Of a DNA stretch of 64,000 nucleotides, positions 1-13,004 are shown piece by piece. Position 1 is the stretch's first letter, and every line of letters starts with the position of its first letter. A program made the translations under genes and the position numbers. The stretch is from Blasia pusilla (taxonomy: Eukaryota; Marchantiophyta; Marchantiopsida; Blasiales), in NCBI GenBank assembly GCA_050084515.1, contig CM114273.1, forward strand, positions 22,196,001 to 22,260,000, given 5' to 3'. Under the pieces are notes generated by a model that was not told the origin of the DNA, did no database searches, and saw only the letters and a list, made by a program, of their open reading frames with translations.

Positions 1-984
1 ACGTGAAACCTTATGAGTGATAAGAGATGCCTTTCATAAATTAATCTTTTTCAAGATTTCTAGATTTATTGGGAGTCTTTGATTCAAGCTATTGGATCAA
101 GAAACAAAGAGGATTTTACATAGAACTTTGTAAAATCTATCGCCTTGGAAGAGGATAAAGGAAGGAAGGAGTCATCTTCCTTTGAAGGAACTCTAGCCGT
201 TCAATTTAAGGGGAAATTTTTCTGAGAATTTGCAAAAAAGGGAAAAGTAAGATAGAAAAATTGAAGAGTATTTATATAATATGTAGGGAGAATAGTCACT
301 AGAAGGGTGATAAGGAATGTTCAAAGGCGGAGGATGGGCATACAATAGCAACTACAATAGTAGTGGTTGTACTTGCAACCACTACTATGCATTAAGGTCT
401 TTGCATTAAAATCAAACAAGATTACTCTCCATCCTTTTTTTCCATATCAAAAATGTTGCAAATTCACACATTCATAAAGATCCTTAATTTTGATGAGGAT
501 GCCTGTGTGCATCTACAAGGATACAATGATGTACGAAGATGATCACATGGTTTTGAGAGATACACATTGTTGTGCATAATTTGAAGGGATCAAGTTTCAA
601 TAGAATAGTCTTGGCATCATCTTAATCTATGATGAGAAAGTTGGAACAATTTTAATTTTTGAGTCAAAAAAAGTATGTATATCTGAAAGAAGTTGAGAAA
701 ATTGGGTTTGAAGAAGTAAATCCTAAATCTACACCAATGTAGGCTTGGCATTCTACAAAAGCATCTTAATGACTCATTGTTGGATAGTCAATATAATTAT
801 TTTTACCAAAGCATGTTCGACTCATTTCTATACCTAATGAATTATGGTATGAGGTATGATATCTCATTTTCTCTACAACTCTACATGGCATGTCCAAAAG
901 CATCGTATTGGCAAGGAGTGAAACGGATTTTTTGATAAGGCACCAAGGATTTTGTCCTACATTATGGGGGACATAATCCAAGCT

Positions 985-1453
985 TGGAGGTTGTAGGGTT
1001 ATCCTACATTGGTGCAAATTGGGGTGGATATAGGGATACTTGCGTTGTATGGAAAGATACACATTCCTTTGGTAAGACAACTTGGACAAGTTGTGTCTTG
1101 GTCAAGTAAGAGGCAAACTTTAGTTTCCTTTTTTCTACTAAAATAGACTATATTGATGCAAATGATGTTGCCAAGGAAGCTCTTTGGCTACACAAAGCCT
1201 AACGAACCATGACGTTCTACAACCACCTGCTATCGTCATCTATGAGGAGAATGAGTCATGCATTGCAATAGCAAAGAATCAAGCACATCATCATCAAGCG
1301 CACGAAGAAATTTGATGTCAATTTTAGAAAAATCGGGTGGAAGTTGAGGAGATCAAAATGGAATATTGTTCTATACCGGAGATGGCATCTTTTACCAAGA
1401 CTCTTGGCATGGGAAGGCAAATTTTGTTTCTTGAAGAAATATGCTTGGCCTAG
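985..1453 (+). pseudogene. Ty1/copia RNase H and C-terminal tail, degenerate
   Basis: Fragments in shifting frames match the copia RNase H domain in order. Seen are VVSWSSKRQT (usual form AVSWSSKRQ), then AKEALWLHKA, then IVIYEENESCIAIAKN (usual form IYEDNQSCIALAKN), and then VEVEEIKMEYCS with FTKTLGMGRQ (the usual VES..IELEYC...D..TK.L end of the polyprotein). Several frameshifts and stops separate the pieces, so nothing is translatable. RNase H would remove the RNA of the RNA:DNA hybrid during reverse transcription. No other copia domain is recognisable upstream in the first 980 bases, although that stretch is similarly AT-rich and probably belongs to the same element. A possible 3' LTR follows from about 1480. 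Confidence 0.8.
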
Positions 1454-1534
1454 TAGACGGGCACCTCCCTTGTATGGAGTGTTGATTGTAATAGTGTTGA
1501 TTGTGAGGGATGCTTATCACAACTTCATGTGTAC

Positions 1535-1609
1535 TCACTAGATAGATTTGAGTAGGATCCCTAATAGCTCCTCCTAGGAGCTAGTAGCGATCCTACTCAA
1601 ATCTAGTGA
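1535..1609. repeat. Long imperfect hairpin in possible copia 3' LTR
   Basis: A perfect 16-bp inverted repeat (1544-1559 against 1589-1604, AGATTTGAGTAGGATC) encloses a second perfect 8-bp inverted repeat (TAGCTCCT / AGGAGCTA). Pairing continues outward through CACTAG/CTAGTG after a 4-nt bulge. The structure sits about 80 bp past the copia RNase H tail, so it is either LTR sequence or a small foldback insertion in it. Confidence 0.7.
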
Positions 1610-4600
1610 GAGCATGGTCACTCCCTTGCTTTGATTAGGACACTTGGAATATAAAAGGGATCTTTCATTCTAATGTAATAGATTCTAAGACTTCTCTAAA
1701 GGAGGTGCTAGTTTACAATTAAGAAGTCATTAGGAAAAGCTATTGTGAGGATGGCATAAGGACAAAATACTTTTGGAATTTGCAATTCTAGTTTCTTTCC
1801 TAGGAAAGACAAAATACTTTTGGATTTTATTTTTTTCATCTAGGGTACCCTATATTAATTACTTTCTCCCCCACCCCTCTCAAACTACCGCACACTATGA
1901 GAGGGCCACACACTGGCTAATCCTTTCCGTTAGAACCAAACCACGTCCATTTTAGCCGACTTGCAGGTTGGGAACTGATGATCGTCTCACCTTAAGCCTA
2001 GGCAGGCAAGCATAGGCTCGCTACTACCTACTATGACTCGCGGGGCGTCACTCACTGCTCGAGTGGTCGCTAGTTTCTGAACTCCATGATCTCCTACCGC
2101 CAAAAGGAGATGCCTAGCTAGCTAGCCAAGCCTGTGGCCGGTCTTTCGGCGAATTGGAACTTTTTCGCTCCTCCGAATAAGAACGATGGTCAGAGATCAC
2201 GCCGGGCACCGCATTTCGGTGATCGGTAGCAGTCGGGGCTGGTGGCAGGTGTCGTCTGCGAAGCCGTGGTACGATTGGATGGAACTCGATTACAAGCTGC
2301 TCATGCTGTCGCAAGGCCCTGCAGAAAATGGTGCGCTCAGTGGTTCGCCTTCCGGCCGGGTTAAGCAGGGCGGGGTGGCACCGTGGAATCCATCGTTCGT
2401 ATTTCTTCCTCTTCGGGACATCATTCCGAGACAGGAATCGGAAGAGATTGTTAGACACGCTAGCAAGGGAATATCATGATTTATCATCCTTTTCCTGCTC
2501 CGACTGCGACGGAATTTTCGGCAGAATTAATGAGCCTACATCACTGGCACGCCGCATTCCAACTACACGTTTCCAGACTTTCATTTCGGCGGTATCATGT
2601 TGCTACCGATGAGCCAGAGACCTTTCCTTTAGATCCCGCACGCTTCTCTCGCATTCAAATATTTCGAATCGCCCCCACACATGCGCACCAGGCCCTTCCC
2701 TGAGTTCCTACTCACTAGGCAAATCTTCGCCCGGTACCTCGGATTTTGAAAATAATTTATCTCCCGAATGCTTTGCAAGGTATACTGGAAGTGGACGCTT
2801 TTCCAGCTAATATCCGGATTACCAGCTTTAAATAATCAAAAGAATAGAATTTTACCGTCGCTTCACTTCTCGTGCATGTGACTGCATTCTGCTTACGGAA
2901 ACTGTACTTATATCCCACTCACAATGATTTCCTCTGGAGAGAGGAAATTGTCCACTCTTGACAATGCACGTCCTTTCCTTCCCTTTCAGAGTCGGCCAAA
3001 ATTTGTGGAGATTTTCAAACTAGGAAGAAAGGGTCCAGCAGAGGAATCGGTGATCTATTTCAAGGGTGGAGAGAGAAAGTGAGCTCTATACCTTGAGGCT
3101 TCCTGGAATCATTTGGGCTTGGGATCCCTTTCTGGGTGCACTCCGTAACGTTGCATGAGCCTTAAATTTAAAAAAGTGGGAGGAAGACAAGATTTCGTGC
3201 AGAAGAAAATATTTCAGGCGAATTGTGGGCTCTATTCATTTTTCAAATACAAGCTTGAATTTGGATAGATCAGTGCACTTTATTATGTTCTACTTACGTT
3301 ACAGAACGACTCGATATACTAAACCTTAGCCTCCACCCGCTCATCTGGAATGTAGAGTGTGTTCAAGCTAGAAAAAGACTTCATCGTCGACTTGTAGTAC
3401 TATTTAGCTGGCTATGCTATGCTGAACTTGCAATTTTACATCTATGAAGATCAGCTCGCTCGTATTTGTTGCGAGGGAAATTGTCGACTTGTAAACTATC
3501 TAGATCGCTACACTAACTTGAACTTGGAATTTTACAACATTCGGGGAAACTATCACCATAGTGATTACCCGTGTGCTGAATTTCGCGAGCCCACTTCTTG
3601 GAGTGAGGTGCGAATGGACACCAGAAGACGAGCTCCCAGTAAAACCAATGCATGCAGCTTCTGATCCACATCACGCATACGCAGTCGTGAGGGACTGCAT
3701 CACAGGCGTGGCTAGCTACCCTTCGCGACTGAGGGGCGAGGCGACCCTGGTCGATCACTTCGTCATCCTTGGGAGCTATATAGAAGTATAACAAAAATTT
3801 CTACATGCACAACCGGCTAGCCGTAGAGGAACACTCGAGGATAGGATACGCAAGTGAATGCCTTGCTCTTCGTGAAAACGATTTGTCGCTAAAAACACGT
3901 GGTGGTTCGAACCAGCCGTCGAGCATTTCCGAATTAGTGGGGGGGGTCTGTGATCGGGTTGTTGGGACCGTCCTCCTGGTAGTCGATGGTTGCGGTGAGA
4001 AGGCGCTTCTCCACACACGTTCCCATTTCTGTACAGACTACTTCGCCCCCGGAGTTGACGCCATTCTCGGACTCATCCTGAGCTGATGTTGTGTCGGCAG
4101 TTTCAAGAGGAGCTTCAACTTTCTGTACAACATGTCAGCAAGAGTGTTATTAGATCAGGGGTGTCCGACATTGGCATGCGCCAGCGAGTTCAAACTCAAC
4201 TAAAATAGAAATACCCTAAGTGGAAGACGGCAGCATGCAGATTTCACGCGCTGGATCTCAGAATCGTCAGTGGTGACGCACTCTGACATCTATGCAGTTG
4301 CACACAAGCCAGTTTCGCTACAGAATCCCCCCAGAAAATTCAAAACATCGCCACAGTAATCGACGAATTTTTACGGTATGCATGCAAGCCTATCCTTCGT
4401 TTCGTGTTCATTTTCGATGTTCCCATGTCTATCTATGGACTTGATAGGAATCCACACGACCCACGACAATCGCACGGCATGCATGCACTTTCGACCGCGT
4501 TAGAATCTTCGACAGTCCCGATGAAATTGCTTCACATTGGACGTTGCATCATGGGGCTACCTTTTCCCCGTTCGCGGAAATCTCGATCTTAATCTCGGTG

Positions 4601-6530
4601 GAAGATGCAGGAACTCCTATTCCGTGAACTTCAGCTGCATTTCCCGGCGATGTTTGCTCCACTGTCACGGGCCCTGCAAAATTCCCCCGACGTGTTACAA
4701 AACTGAGAGCAAAGATCCTCGACCAAGAGGAATGAGACGAATCTGAACAGGCTTCGGAATCGCGCAACGGGCGAGTGAACAATTTCCTTAATTCAAACTG
4801 GGCGAGCCGAGAGTGGTGAGTTTTACATTTTTGAGAACCACGTGTTCTACATAGCATATATTTTCAGAACTGCTCCTTCAGCTATAAACTGCGATATACA
4901 TAAATCCAAGGGTATCGGATGTGGACGCTGATCACTTCTCGAAACAATACACGGAAAGTCATTTTGAGGAAAGCAATCCAGCCGAGTAAGCGTGCAGTAA
5001 GCCACAAAAATTTAGCCCGCTGCCAGCTGAATGACGCAATCTGCAAGTAATTTTGCAGCATTCTTGTATTGTGGACATGAATACCGAACTCAGGTGTGTT
5101 ACCAAACAGACTCACGGGCACTGGATCGAGTTGCACGACATTCATAGTCACATGCAATACCTCAAACACGACTCTATTGCCAGCAGAAGCGAAATGCCGG
5201 GAAGCATGCACACACCTGGACGAGCTTGCGAGTGTTGTAGAGTCAGCGCAAGGGAAACAAACAGGATCAGGAGGACCATTTTCGTCGTCATTGTCGCTTT
5301 GGCAAAATCTTCTCGCTATTTCCAAATTCTCTCGGGTATAGAAAAATTGGAGCTGGAGTGCGCCGCCCTCGCTCCGGACAGGAATCTGATGAATCGAGTA
5401 CTGAAGTTAACCCCCTTCAGTCAACTATCGGACTTAGTTGGACACACAACCCGTTTCCCGGAGTTGTGAGACAAGGCTTCTGTTCACTTGGAGCAGTACT
5501 GAACGGAAGACTGTGTGCTGACCAGATCAGACCAACGTCAAGTTCGTTCCGAGGAGCTCCACCTTCCTCTCGCACACCGACGCGGTAGAGGAAGCCAGCA
5601 CCCCGACGAGAGCGAAACGAGGAAGGCGCGTGTCTTGTCTGCTGCTACTGCGAAAAGGAGACGAAGGTATCTCCTTCGCCGAAGGCGGATGACACGCAGC
5701 GCTGAATTTGTTTTTCTCTCCCCGAGGCTTTCTCTCTCCAGTAGCGAACCGCCTCGCCAACGGCAGATGTGATGATTAGAAGCTGACGACCCCAGATATA
5801 TATATATAGTCCCCGCCGGGCCCCGCCGGGTGGCCGTTAAACATCCCGGTCGCCGGGCGCCCGCTATCCTCGCTGTGCGTAGTCAAGGGGGTAGAGGCTT
5901 TCCGACACGGCCCTGTGTATTCTGAGATGAGGGAACGGTTTAGCACAAGGGGCACGGGAGAAAACCCAGAGGAGTAGAAAGGGGCTTACTTCGGGTAACA
6001 GGGGAAATGGCTAAGAAAATCTCAACTGTTTGTAGCTTTCGAAGTAGCGGATCGAAGAGATATAATGGCGCTGGATGGTCCCTCGCGCCGATGCATTTCG
6101 ACTACATCGTATTCGGGCAGCAGCGGGCAGGATGGCGTCTCCCGCGCTACGGCAGAAGATCGGCCACGTCGATCAGAGTGGTATCGGGGAAAATCTAGCT
6201 GCCGGTAATGACTGGCTCCATGGTGCCAACCGTTGACCTCTGGTGACACTCTTTGGCTTTTAAGATGAGTGGCTAGTGTCAGAAACTCGTAAATGATGAT
6301 GTCATGGTGACAGCTACGTGGCCGTCACAAGCTACTGTGGGATAGCGTATTAGCGATTGACTCTGGTAAGAGGCCCCGGACAGGTCTCGTGTTGGGTCCA
6401 TTATTTCGTGCGGCCTGCCCGCTGGTTGCCCAGCCTGGTTGGCCCGAGTGATGGGCACTGATGGGAAGGGCCCGTGCGCTCATGATTGAGCCCATTTCCT
6501 TATGGCGGGAACGGGCAGTCCGAAACGAAA
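1610..6530. other. No recognisable gene; GC-balanced unique-looking DNA
   Basis: ORFs of up to 147 codons occur on both strands (for example 4882-5325 minus and 5053-5469 plus, which overlap each other), but none shows a motif I recognise and opposite-strand ORFs of similar length argue for chance. Around 5795-5808 an AT dinucleotide run that reads as a TATA box is followed at once by a very GC-rich stretch with a repeated CCCCGCCGGG (5812-5830). This is compatible with a promoter and 5' leader on the plus strand, but no coding sequence follows that I can support. The base composition is less AT-rich than the transposon blocks on either side, so this may be intron or gene-flanking DNA. Confidence 0.4.
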
Positions 6531-6533
6531 ACA

Positions 6534-6761
6534 GTTGACGTGATAGTCGAAGATCAATGTTACTCGGTTGACGTGATAGTAGAAGATCAATGTCACTGTT
6601 GCTGCTTTTACAACGTTTCCATCTCAATTTTGGATGGAAGCGTGGTAAGATTTCGTGGTAAGAGTGGATTTCATGTATAAAGAGAAAGGCACTATTTTCA
6701 TGTGGAATTTTTTTATTCGTATTGATTTCTAGATTACGAGTATTGATTTCTAGATTACGAG
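6534..6761. repeat. Two short tandem duplications (33 bp x2, 21 bp x2)
   Basis: A 33-bp unit beginning GTTGACGTGATAGT is present at 6534-6566 and 6567-6599 with few differences. A 21-bp unit beginning TATTGATTTCTAGATT is repeated perfectly at 6720-6740 and 6741-6761. Both lie just upstream of the plus-strand LINE fragment and produce repeated peptides in the chance ORFs that cross them. Confidence 0.85.
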
Positions 6762-6764
6762 GGA

Positions 6765-7135
6765 GTCTGAGGTGGTGGTAGCAGATGTTGTAGTGACGGA
6801 TCCTACGTAGGAGACGGTGCGAGCCCAAGTGGTAGCACAAGAAGAGATTGTTACAAGGAGCAGAGGCGGCGGCGATCAAGAAGACCCACATCTATAGTCG
6901 ACTTCATGACGGACATCGATTTGTCCCCCTAGCCATTGAGATGTACGGGGCGATGGGGGAGAGGTTTGACTCGTTCCTTACGGATTGCGCCCATCATTTC
7001 CAGTCGAGAAATGGGTTGTCTTTAGCCACTGCGATACTTTATTGTAGGCAATGGGTCTCCATAGCTTTGCAACGCACCCAGGCAAATGGGCTTCTGCGGC
7101 GGACTCAGATGGTTGGAGACGCCAATGCTAGAGGC
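6765..7135 (+). pseudogene. LINE (non-LTR) ORF2 C-terminal fragment, copy 1
   Basis: The plus strand encodes VVVTDPT near 6800, then FVPLAIEMYGAMGERFDSFL and a QWVSIALQRTQA block. These align step by step with the better-kept minus-strand copy at 14709-15131 (VVADPTR, FIPFAMEVFGHLHVSFDTFL, QCISLALQRAQA). In that family this segment follows the PD-type endonuclease motif at the C-terminus of ORF2. The first part is broken by a stop after DPT and a frameshift before residue F of FVPLA. Only the 3' end of the element is present, the usual outcome of 5'-truncated target-primed insertion. No poly(A) tail is obvious. Confidence 0.75.
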
Positions 7136-7139
7136 CCAC

Positions 7140-7890
7140 TTAGTAATAGTCATAGTTCTCTAAGTATTATTGATATTGTCTCTGCTGTTGGTGATTTCTT
7201 TCTCCTCGGAGCAGATCCTCTTGAGGTCCATTTTTGGGTCACCATGTATCGCGATGGGTTTCCCATCTTTTTTCTGCATATATATATTTTATAACTCGGT
7301 AGAAGTTAGAACTCAGTTACGTTATATTCTGGTGAGCAGTTTTCTGGATCCACTTTGTCTTGCCTAGACGCCGCATAGGCTGACGCGTGCGCACCGCCTC
7401 CCTCCTTCTGCCGGCTGCCCTAGAGCCTACACCTTCTTACTTTTCGCAAATCATCTGCGCCGGTGGCGCCCCTTCCTTTCCTCTCGCCAGGCTACCACCG
7501 CAGCCTTAGGTCCCCGACTCCCCCGGCCCGCCAGCTACGGATGATGGACTTACTCTGCAGACCTTGATTTGGAGCAGACAACTACTAAACAAGCGCACGA
7601 AACCAAAAGTCCATGTTTTAGGAGCCCCATCTAACCTGCCAATTTCACCTTATGTCCAAATTTCAACGTTGGACCGGTCCCCACGCATCCTACGTTTTTG
7701 TGTACGACTAAACTTTAAAAAATAATGTTATTGCTCTTACATGGTTCATATCTTGAACGCGAGTGGTTGGTATTTATCAGGCCGGGCAAGTTATTTTCAT
7801 GGAGTAGCTTAAAATATCTGAAATGAAATCACTTTTCAAAGATTTTTCATGGTTTTCTAAATTTAACATGCAAGACTTACATGGTATCCT
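7140..7890. other. No gene seen
   Basis: Sequence between two LINE fragments of opposite orientation. The first part is probably LINE 3' untranslated sequence. A C-rich stretch at 7370-7540 and AT-rich DNA after 7690 hold no ORF or repeat that I can interpret. Confidence 0.4.
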
Positions 7891-7899
7891 TTAAAGAAT

Positions 7900-8560
7900 T
7901 TTTAAAAAAATCTAGAAAGGGGACAAGGAAAGTAAAAAACATCCCAACTAGCTAAGGAGGCAAGGAATGCAAAAAGAAAATGACAAAATTGAAAATTCAA
8001 CAAGCAATCTACTTATAACGTCAAACAAATCCAACACAATTATTGGTGATTGGTCATATCTGAAGGACCAACAAGATGTGTGGCCACCAATAACTTCCGC
8101 GCAATGTTTCAACATCGATGCTTGTGTACGTTGTTATGCCATCCATATGCATTGAGATATAATAAGCAATGACAATGTAGGAAGACGGACTACAAGAAGG
8201 GACAAGTTGATGGTTCTTGAGGGAATAGTGAGCAAATGTTTTCAAAAAATATCAAAAAACACATGTAAGTGCCCCAAAAATTGCATTACAAAAGGAGTGA
8301 ATCCATTAGTCTCAATTTCTCACCTCATTGCCTAATTCCTTGATTTTTGTTGTCACATTCACAATGGAACCTTTAATATGTGTTGTTCGACACACCAAGT
8401 CAAAACGTGTTGGATCAACGACCACCACATCATCCAAAAAACAAACTTCATCTCAAGACATAACTAGGTCAACTCGTGAATGACAAGTTGCTTGTGTAAT
8501 AGAAGATGGGACATGTACTTACTCTCACCACGGTGTAATGTGTAGTAAAGAAGTAAAGCT
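7900..8560 (-). pseudogene. LINE ORF2 C-terminal fragment with 3' UTR, copy 2
   Basis: Read on the minus strand, this stretch is collinear at nucleotide level with 14590-15200: the same order of VVVVDPTRFDLVCR, an IKELGNEV block, a FGALTCVF block and the NHQLVPS block. The 3' untranslated stretch (7900-8010, with GCAAAAAGAAAATG) is also shared with copy 3 at 14600-14690. Stops and frameshifts are scattered throughout. The 5' side is truncated within the endonuclease segment near 8560. Confidence 0.75.
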
Positions 8561-8871
8561 CTTATCCAAATGGGAGGTTCCTTTAAAAGTAGTAGGACAG
8601 GTGAGTGTGTTTCTTACAATGGGTTACTTTTAGTGTCATTTTTTAGTGCATTTCTTTTAATAGATCCTCTATAAAGTCACAAAAATGTGTTACTCTATGA
8701 TAGGAGCTTTTCTAGCTTCCAAACAACTTCCACAAAATGTTTCTCTAATATTGGAGTTGGCTTATATCCACATAAGGTGACATAGTGATAAGATGAGTAT
8801 CGTACGCATGTAGCCTATAAAATTGCAAGTGAACTTAAAAGAAGCATAACAGATGGGATACGAATCTCACA

Positions 8872-9140
8872 CTCACACACCACCATGGAGAACAAAATTT
8901 TGCAATGAGAAAATGGGTGGAGGCTGGTCCCCTTCTCAATTATATAGGGCATGTACAAGTAACCCTAATCTTAATCCTAACCATCGTCTCAAGTTAGACT
9001 AACTATGATAAACTAACCCTAGTTAAGATTATCGTGCTTAACTAACTAACCAAGATTAAGATTTCCTACTTTGTGTGAATACCAAATGTAGCAATTCGGG
9101 TGTCCAATGAGCTTGACTATAAGTCAATCTTCAATATACC
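8872..9140 (-). repeat. LTR-like repeat, inverted partner of 13005-13280
   Basis: The reverse complement of this segment matches 13005-13280 almost end to end by eye. Shared landmarks are a start at ATTGAAGATTGA, CTAGGGTTAGTT, an imperfect TTAGGG run, CCCTATA.AATTGAGAA (a TATA-like box) and TTGTTCTCCATGGTGGTGTG. The position of the TATA-like box and the lack of coding sequence suggest LTR or promoter-containing sequence of a copia-type element. Confidence 0.7.
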
Positions 9141-9551
9141 CATCGCTATATAATATACATCGTTGCCACCACACATACACACATAAATGTATGACATCAT
9201 ACTCACTCGTATTTATGGCATATGTATACATGTACCAAAAGATGTCCAATAATTTATAACTCAAAGCTCTCATATACTCTCTCACCTCATCCATCATTAC
9301 CTCTTCCATTGCACCTTTCATAACCACATGAGACTTGAATTTCTAGTTCTCTTTGCTCACCCGAGTGGGCCAACCTTAAGATCTCAGAATTCATGGCTAG
9401 GCACAATCAAATTTATATTGCAAAATTCTTACATTGTTGTGTGAAGACTAGAGAAAATCACTTGGCACAAAGAACCACCTAAGCCCTTGTTGTTATTTTT
9501 GCAAAACTAAGTTCCATGGCCCTATGGTGTCTTGTGGATAATAAATCTATC

Positions 9552-9644
<93 letters not shown>

Positions 9645-10030
9645 GAAAGGAGGTTCAACAAAGAGAGAATAAACTTCCAAAATGAATGATTTTGCTTTGG
9701 TATAGTATCCCCTTCACTGTCTCTTCGATGACTTGTGCAAGTAGGTCATTCCAACCCTGACCTATAATGGTGGGTCAAGACTAAAGGCTACTTTCCCTAA
9801 ATGAAAGTCAATTCTATTTAAAATAGGGAAGTTATCCAAACTGGTATATTCCTCAAATTGAATATAGATGCAAACGAGCCCAAAATAGGGGGCTAACTTG
9901 CACACTCTAGTTGCCCTATAACTTTGTAGATCATCCTTGATTACTTGAGACTATCCGTTAACCTCCTTGGAGACATCATAGAAATACTCGTCTCTCTACT
10001 GCAATAAACGTGACATGAGATAAGAGACAC
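9130..10030 (+). repeat. Dispersed repeat, left copy of a direct pair
   Basis: Parts of this block recur in the same order at 13425-14110. Examples are the ACATCGTTG.CACCA motif near 9155, AGGTTCAACAAAGAGAGAATAA (9650 and 13768 regions) and the CAAACGAGCC/AAATGAGCCGAAA segment near 9870 and 13980. The pair flanks the degenerate copia pol at 10740-11940, as LTRs would, but the ends are too diverged to define and each copy carries a different expansion (a TC tract here, a hairpin in the other). Confidence 0.55.
9555..9642. repeat. (TC)44 microsatellite
   Basis: Uninterrupted TC dinucleotides for 88 bases. The corresponding place in the sister repeat near 13720-13760 has no such tract, so the expansion is specific to this copy. 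Confidence 0.98.
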
Positions 10031-10739
10031 ATTTGCCATCCATGTAAGAAAGGTTAAGTACTCCAAGCCAAGGTTGAAGGACTTAGAGATGGGTTAGTAC
10101 AACTCTTGGGAAATTCAAAAAACCCCCATCATAGGCCTCTTGGAACACTTGTTTAAGAATCTTAAACATAGATTATATATAAGGATGATGGAAGATGGAA
10201 GATACCAAAATATAGATGGAACGATTTCTAATATTATATATCTTGTCAACTATCAAATGAAAATTGAAAAAACTCTGCAATAACTTTACAATTTCATCTT
10301 TAAATGGTGAAAAAAATTGTTTGACATTTATTGCCTTAGTGAGGGTATGTGTATAGGTGGTTCATAAATGTATCTCGATATTAAAAGAAATTTGAATAAA
10401 GAGAAAATTACAAGATTTCTTGCTCATACGATCTCCAGTTTATTTTATAGCGAAATTATCTTATTGAAGTTTGGAAGTGAGTTTATTGTAATTTCTGGTG
10501 TAGCTCTATACTTATTTATGCTCCACATGCATGCGATTTTCCTAGTTAAATTTTCATCCATTTAGGACCAAAGAGAAATATGTTGTTTGCACTTGAAGTT
10601 TGATTGATTTCATGTGAGCAATGCTTTTTAGGGTGTGGATCTCACAATAGCATTTCTCTAATTGGATGTGGTTCTTTTAACAATTTTCTAGTTTAAGCTC
10701 TTCAATCTTATTTCAATTGATAATCCATACATTTTGAGA

Positions 10740-11940
10740 AGAAATATCTGCATTATCCGCTTATAGAATACTAGAATACTAGCCTCCTTCACAAAAAAAA
10801 GGTTCTAGATATAGCGTTACCTTCGTGTTTGGGCTAAGTTGCTTGTATTGGTGTGGCTTTGTTGTCTATGTGGTTTCATGAAATTCTACAATAATCTTCA
10901 AAAATATGGAATAAGAACCCCTTGTCTAGTATGTAAATTGAAGAAGGATCTTTATGGACTCAAAATTCAAACAAGTGTCAATATTTTGGTGTGGCAAGAT
11001 AAGAACATTCTAAAAGGTCCTTGGATTTCAAGTTTTAAAATTACAATGCATACTTCTCACTCTATATACTAAGGCTCTAAGTCTTAGAGTAGAAGGACAT
11101 ATGATTTTGAGCATCACTTTATTGAAGATAGTCTCGAACTTATGGAGAGAATTAAGTGAAAATTATAACTTGAGTTAGAGTTGAAAGACTTGTGGAAGCT
11201 CAAGGACTTGATGTAGAGTTTGCGACTAATGGAAGCTATTCATAAGTACTTTAACACCAACATGATCTTGATTAGCTTACTTCATTCAAGAATACAACTT
11301 GCAAACTGAGCTTAACTTTACAAGCCATAATATGAAACTAAAAGTAGATTAGATGAAGATCGTAAGAGAAGTAATCTATATGTATGTCTTAATATTGTGG
11401 AAGATTTATTTTCTTAACTACTTGAAGGCTACATTATAATTTTATTTTTGGTTTGATGAGTTAATTTATGCAAGCATCATGAAAATCTTATCTAAAGATA
11501 ATAATAAGACTTTTATGTTATCTGAAAATCGGAATTAAATTTGGACTCTCATATATATCATATGAGGCTTTGGAGTTACATCAATATATTAGTAGTGGAC
11601 AAGGACTAACTGTCCTTGAGGAACTATTTTCATATTTGGAATTGAAGTTGTAAGTGTGGCTTCAAAGAAAGAGCCAAATATTGCCCTATTGCCAATATAT
11701 AACATCTAATTTATTTGGCTGAATAGTGATTTTGTAGATTTAGATTTAGATCCAAATATATTCAATTAATAAAATATCCACACTGATTATTGGAAATAAT
11801 CCAATATTATATGCAATGATAAATCTGCTCAAGATGGACTATCATGTAATTAAATAGAAAGTTTTAGTAGATACAATAAAGCTTGGATACACCACTATAT
11901 AAAGATCAATTTAATTTATTTAGATTCCATCTATTAGTGA
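10740..11940 (+). pseudogene. Ty1/copia pol remnant (RT to RNase H)
   Basis: Fragments in order: VCKLKKDLYGLK near 10945 (copia RT signature VCKLKKSLYGLKQ), then EVVSVASKKEPNIAL near 11660 (RNase H, usual form AVSWSSKKQPTIAL). After a deleted YCDN-type segment there is a trace of the C-terminal region to about 11930. Multiple frameshifts and stops are present. The region is about 65-70 percent A+T by eye. The element is probably bounded by the repeat pair at 9130-10030 and 13425-14110 or by the LTR-like pair at 8872-9140 and 13005-13280. These cannot both be its LTRs, so nesting is likely. Confidence 0.7.
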
Positions 11941-11949
11941 GAGATATCA

Positions 11950-13000
11950 AGTCGATTTTCATGGATATTAGTGACATATTTCTATTTCAAGCTCAAGTTA
12001 TGTTCTGTAGCTTGTAATTTAGACGTGAAGGCCAAAAAGTGACTTGTGTATCTTCATGTAACATTTTTGTACAAATTATCATCTATGATAAGGTGATGGA
12101 AATTTGTTTGGATTCTTGGTAAGCAAAGTTTGTCCCTACATCATACATAGATTGGGAAATGAGACCCACATATGATCATTATCATTTTTCATGTATATGA
12201 AAGATCATTCTCTTTCTATGAGTGTATTTTGACTAATAGTAGTTTGTATATAATCTTTTATCTAAATTTAAGAGTACCTATGTTTACATTAGATCTAAAA
12301 ATTAAACTATAAGAGTTGAGAATTCATTATGTACCTTTGGGTCGGGAATCATAAGTTATGGCAAATGGTACATAATAGAGCAAGGTTTGGCAAAATATTT
12401 GATGTGGAATTGGAGTTTAATATTCGGGAGGTTTTTGAAAGAACTATTGAATATTTGGTTTCTTCAAAACCTTACAAAAGAAAGTGAATCTATCTCTCAT
12501 GAAGATTTTTATAGCCATGTTTTACAAAGTAAGTTGAGGACAATTAAAAATTTACCTTCATGAATAATTAACTATTATGATAGAGATCTAGCCAAAGATG
12601 CATAATTTACGAGATTGGTCCAACGTGGGTGGAAGAGCCTACCTTAGATATGGTTGTATATTTTTTCAAAGAAATTATATTTTGGAATTTGCGCCATTAA
12701 CAACTAAGGGGGCTAGGATTTTACATGTTATTGAGAACGTCACACTACTTGCGATTATTTGGTTATTGGATTATCAATTTAAATGTTCTCCTTCAATGCT
12801 TCATGAGGGCTTCGTATGGGAAGCTCTTTATGAGAATTACGAGGAGAAGTTGAATGTGACCCTTCAAGGTTAGATTCTATATTCACCCTTCTTTTGCACA
12901 CATGTTGTGTACGTGTCCATGATCTCTCCTTCTTTCCCTCCATCCTATTCTTCCTAGAAGTTTCTTTTTTATCCCATATTCTTGGGTTCTTTTCTCTCGT
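11950..13000 (+). other. AT-rich DNA with one unassigned ORF
   Basis: A 91-codon ORF at 12598-12873 on the plus strand is the longest. It has no motif I recognise and lies just before the plus-strand LTR-like repeat, so it may be untranslated 3' sequence of the copia element. Nothing else is interpretable. Confidence 0.35.
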
Positions 13001-13004
13001 GGAT

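Noticed and set aside
4882-5469. 147- and 138-codon ORFs on opposite strands
   Set aside because: They overlap almost fully, have no recognisable domain, and their length is plausible by chance in GC-balanced DNA.
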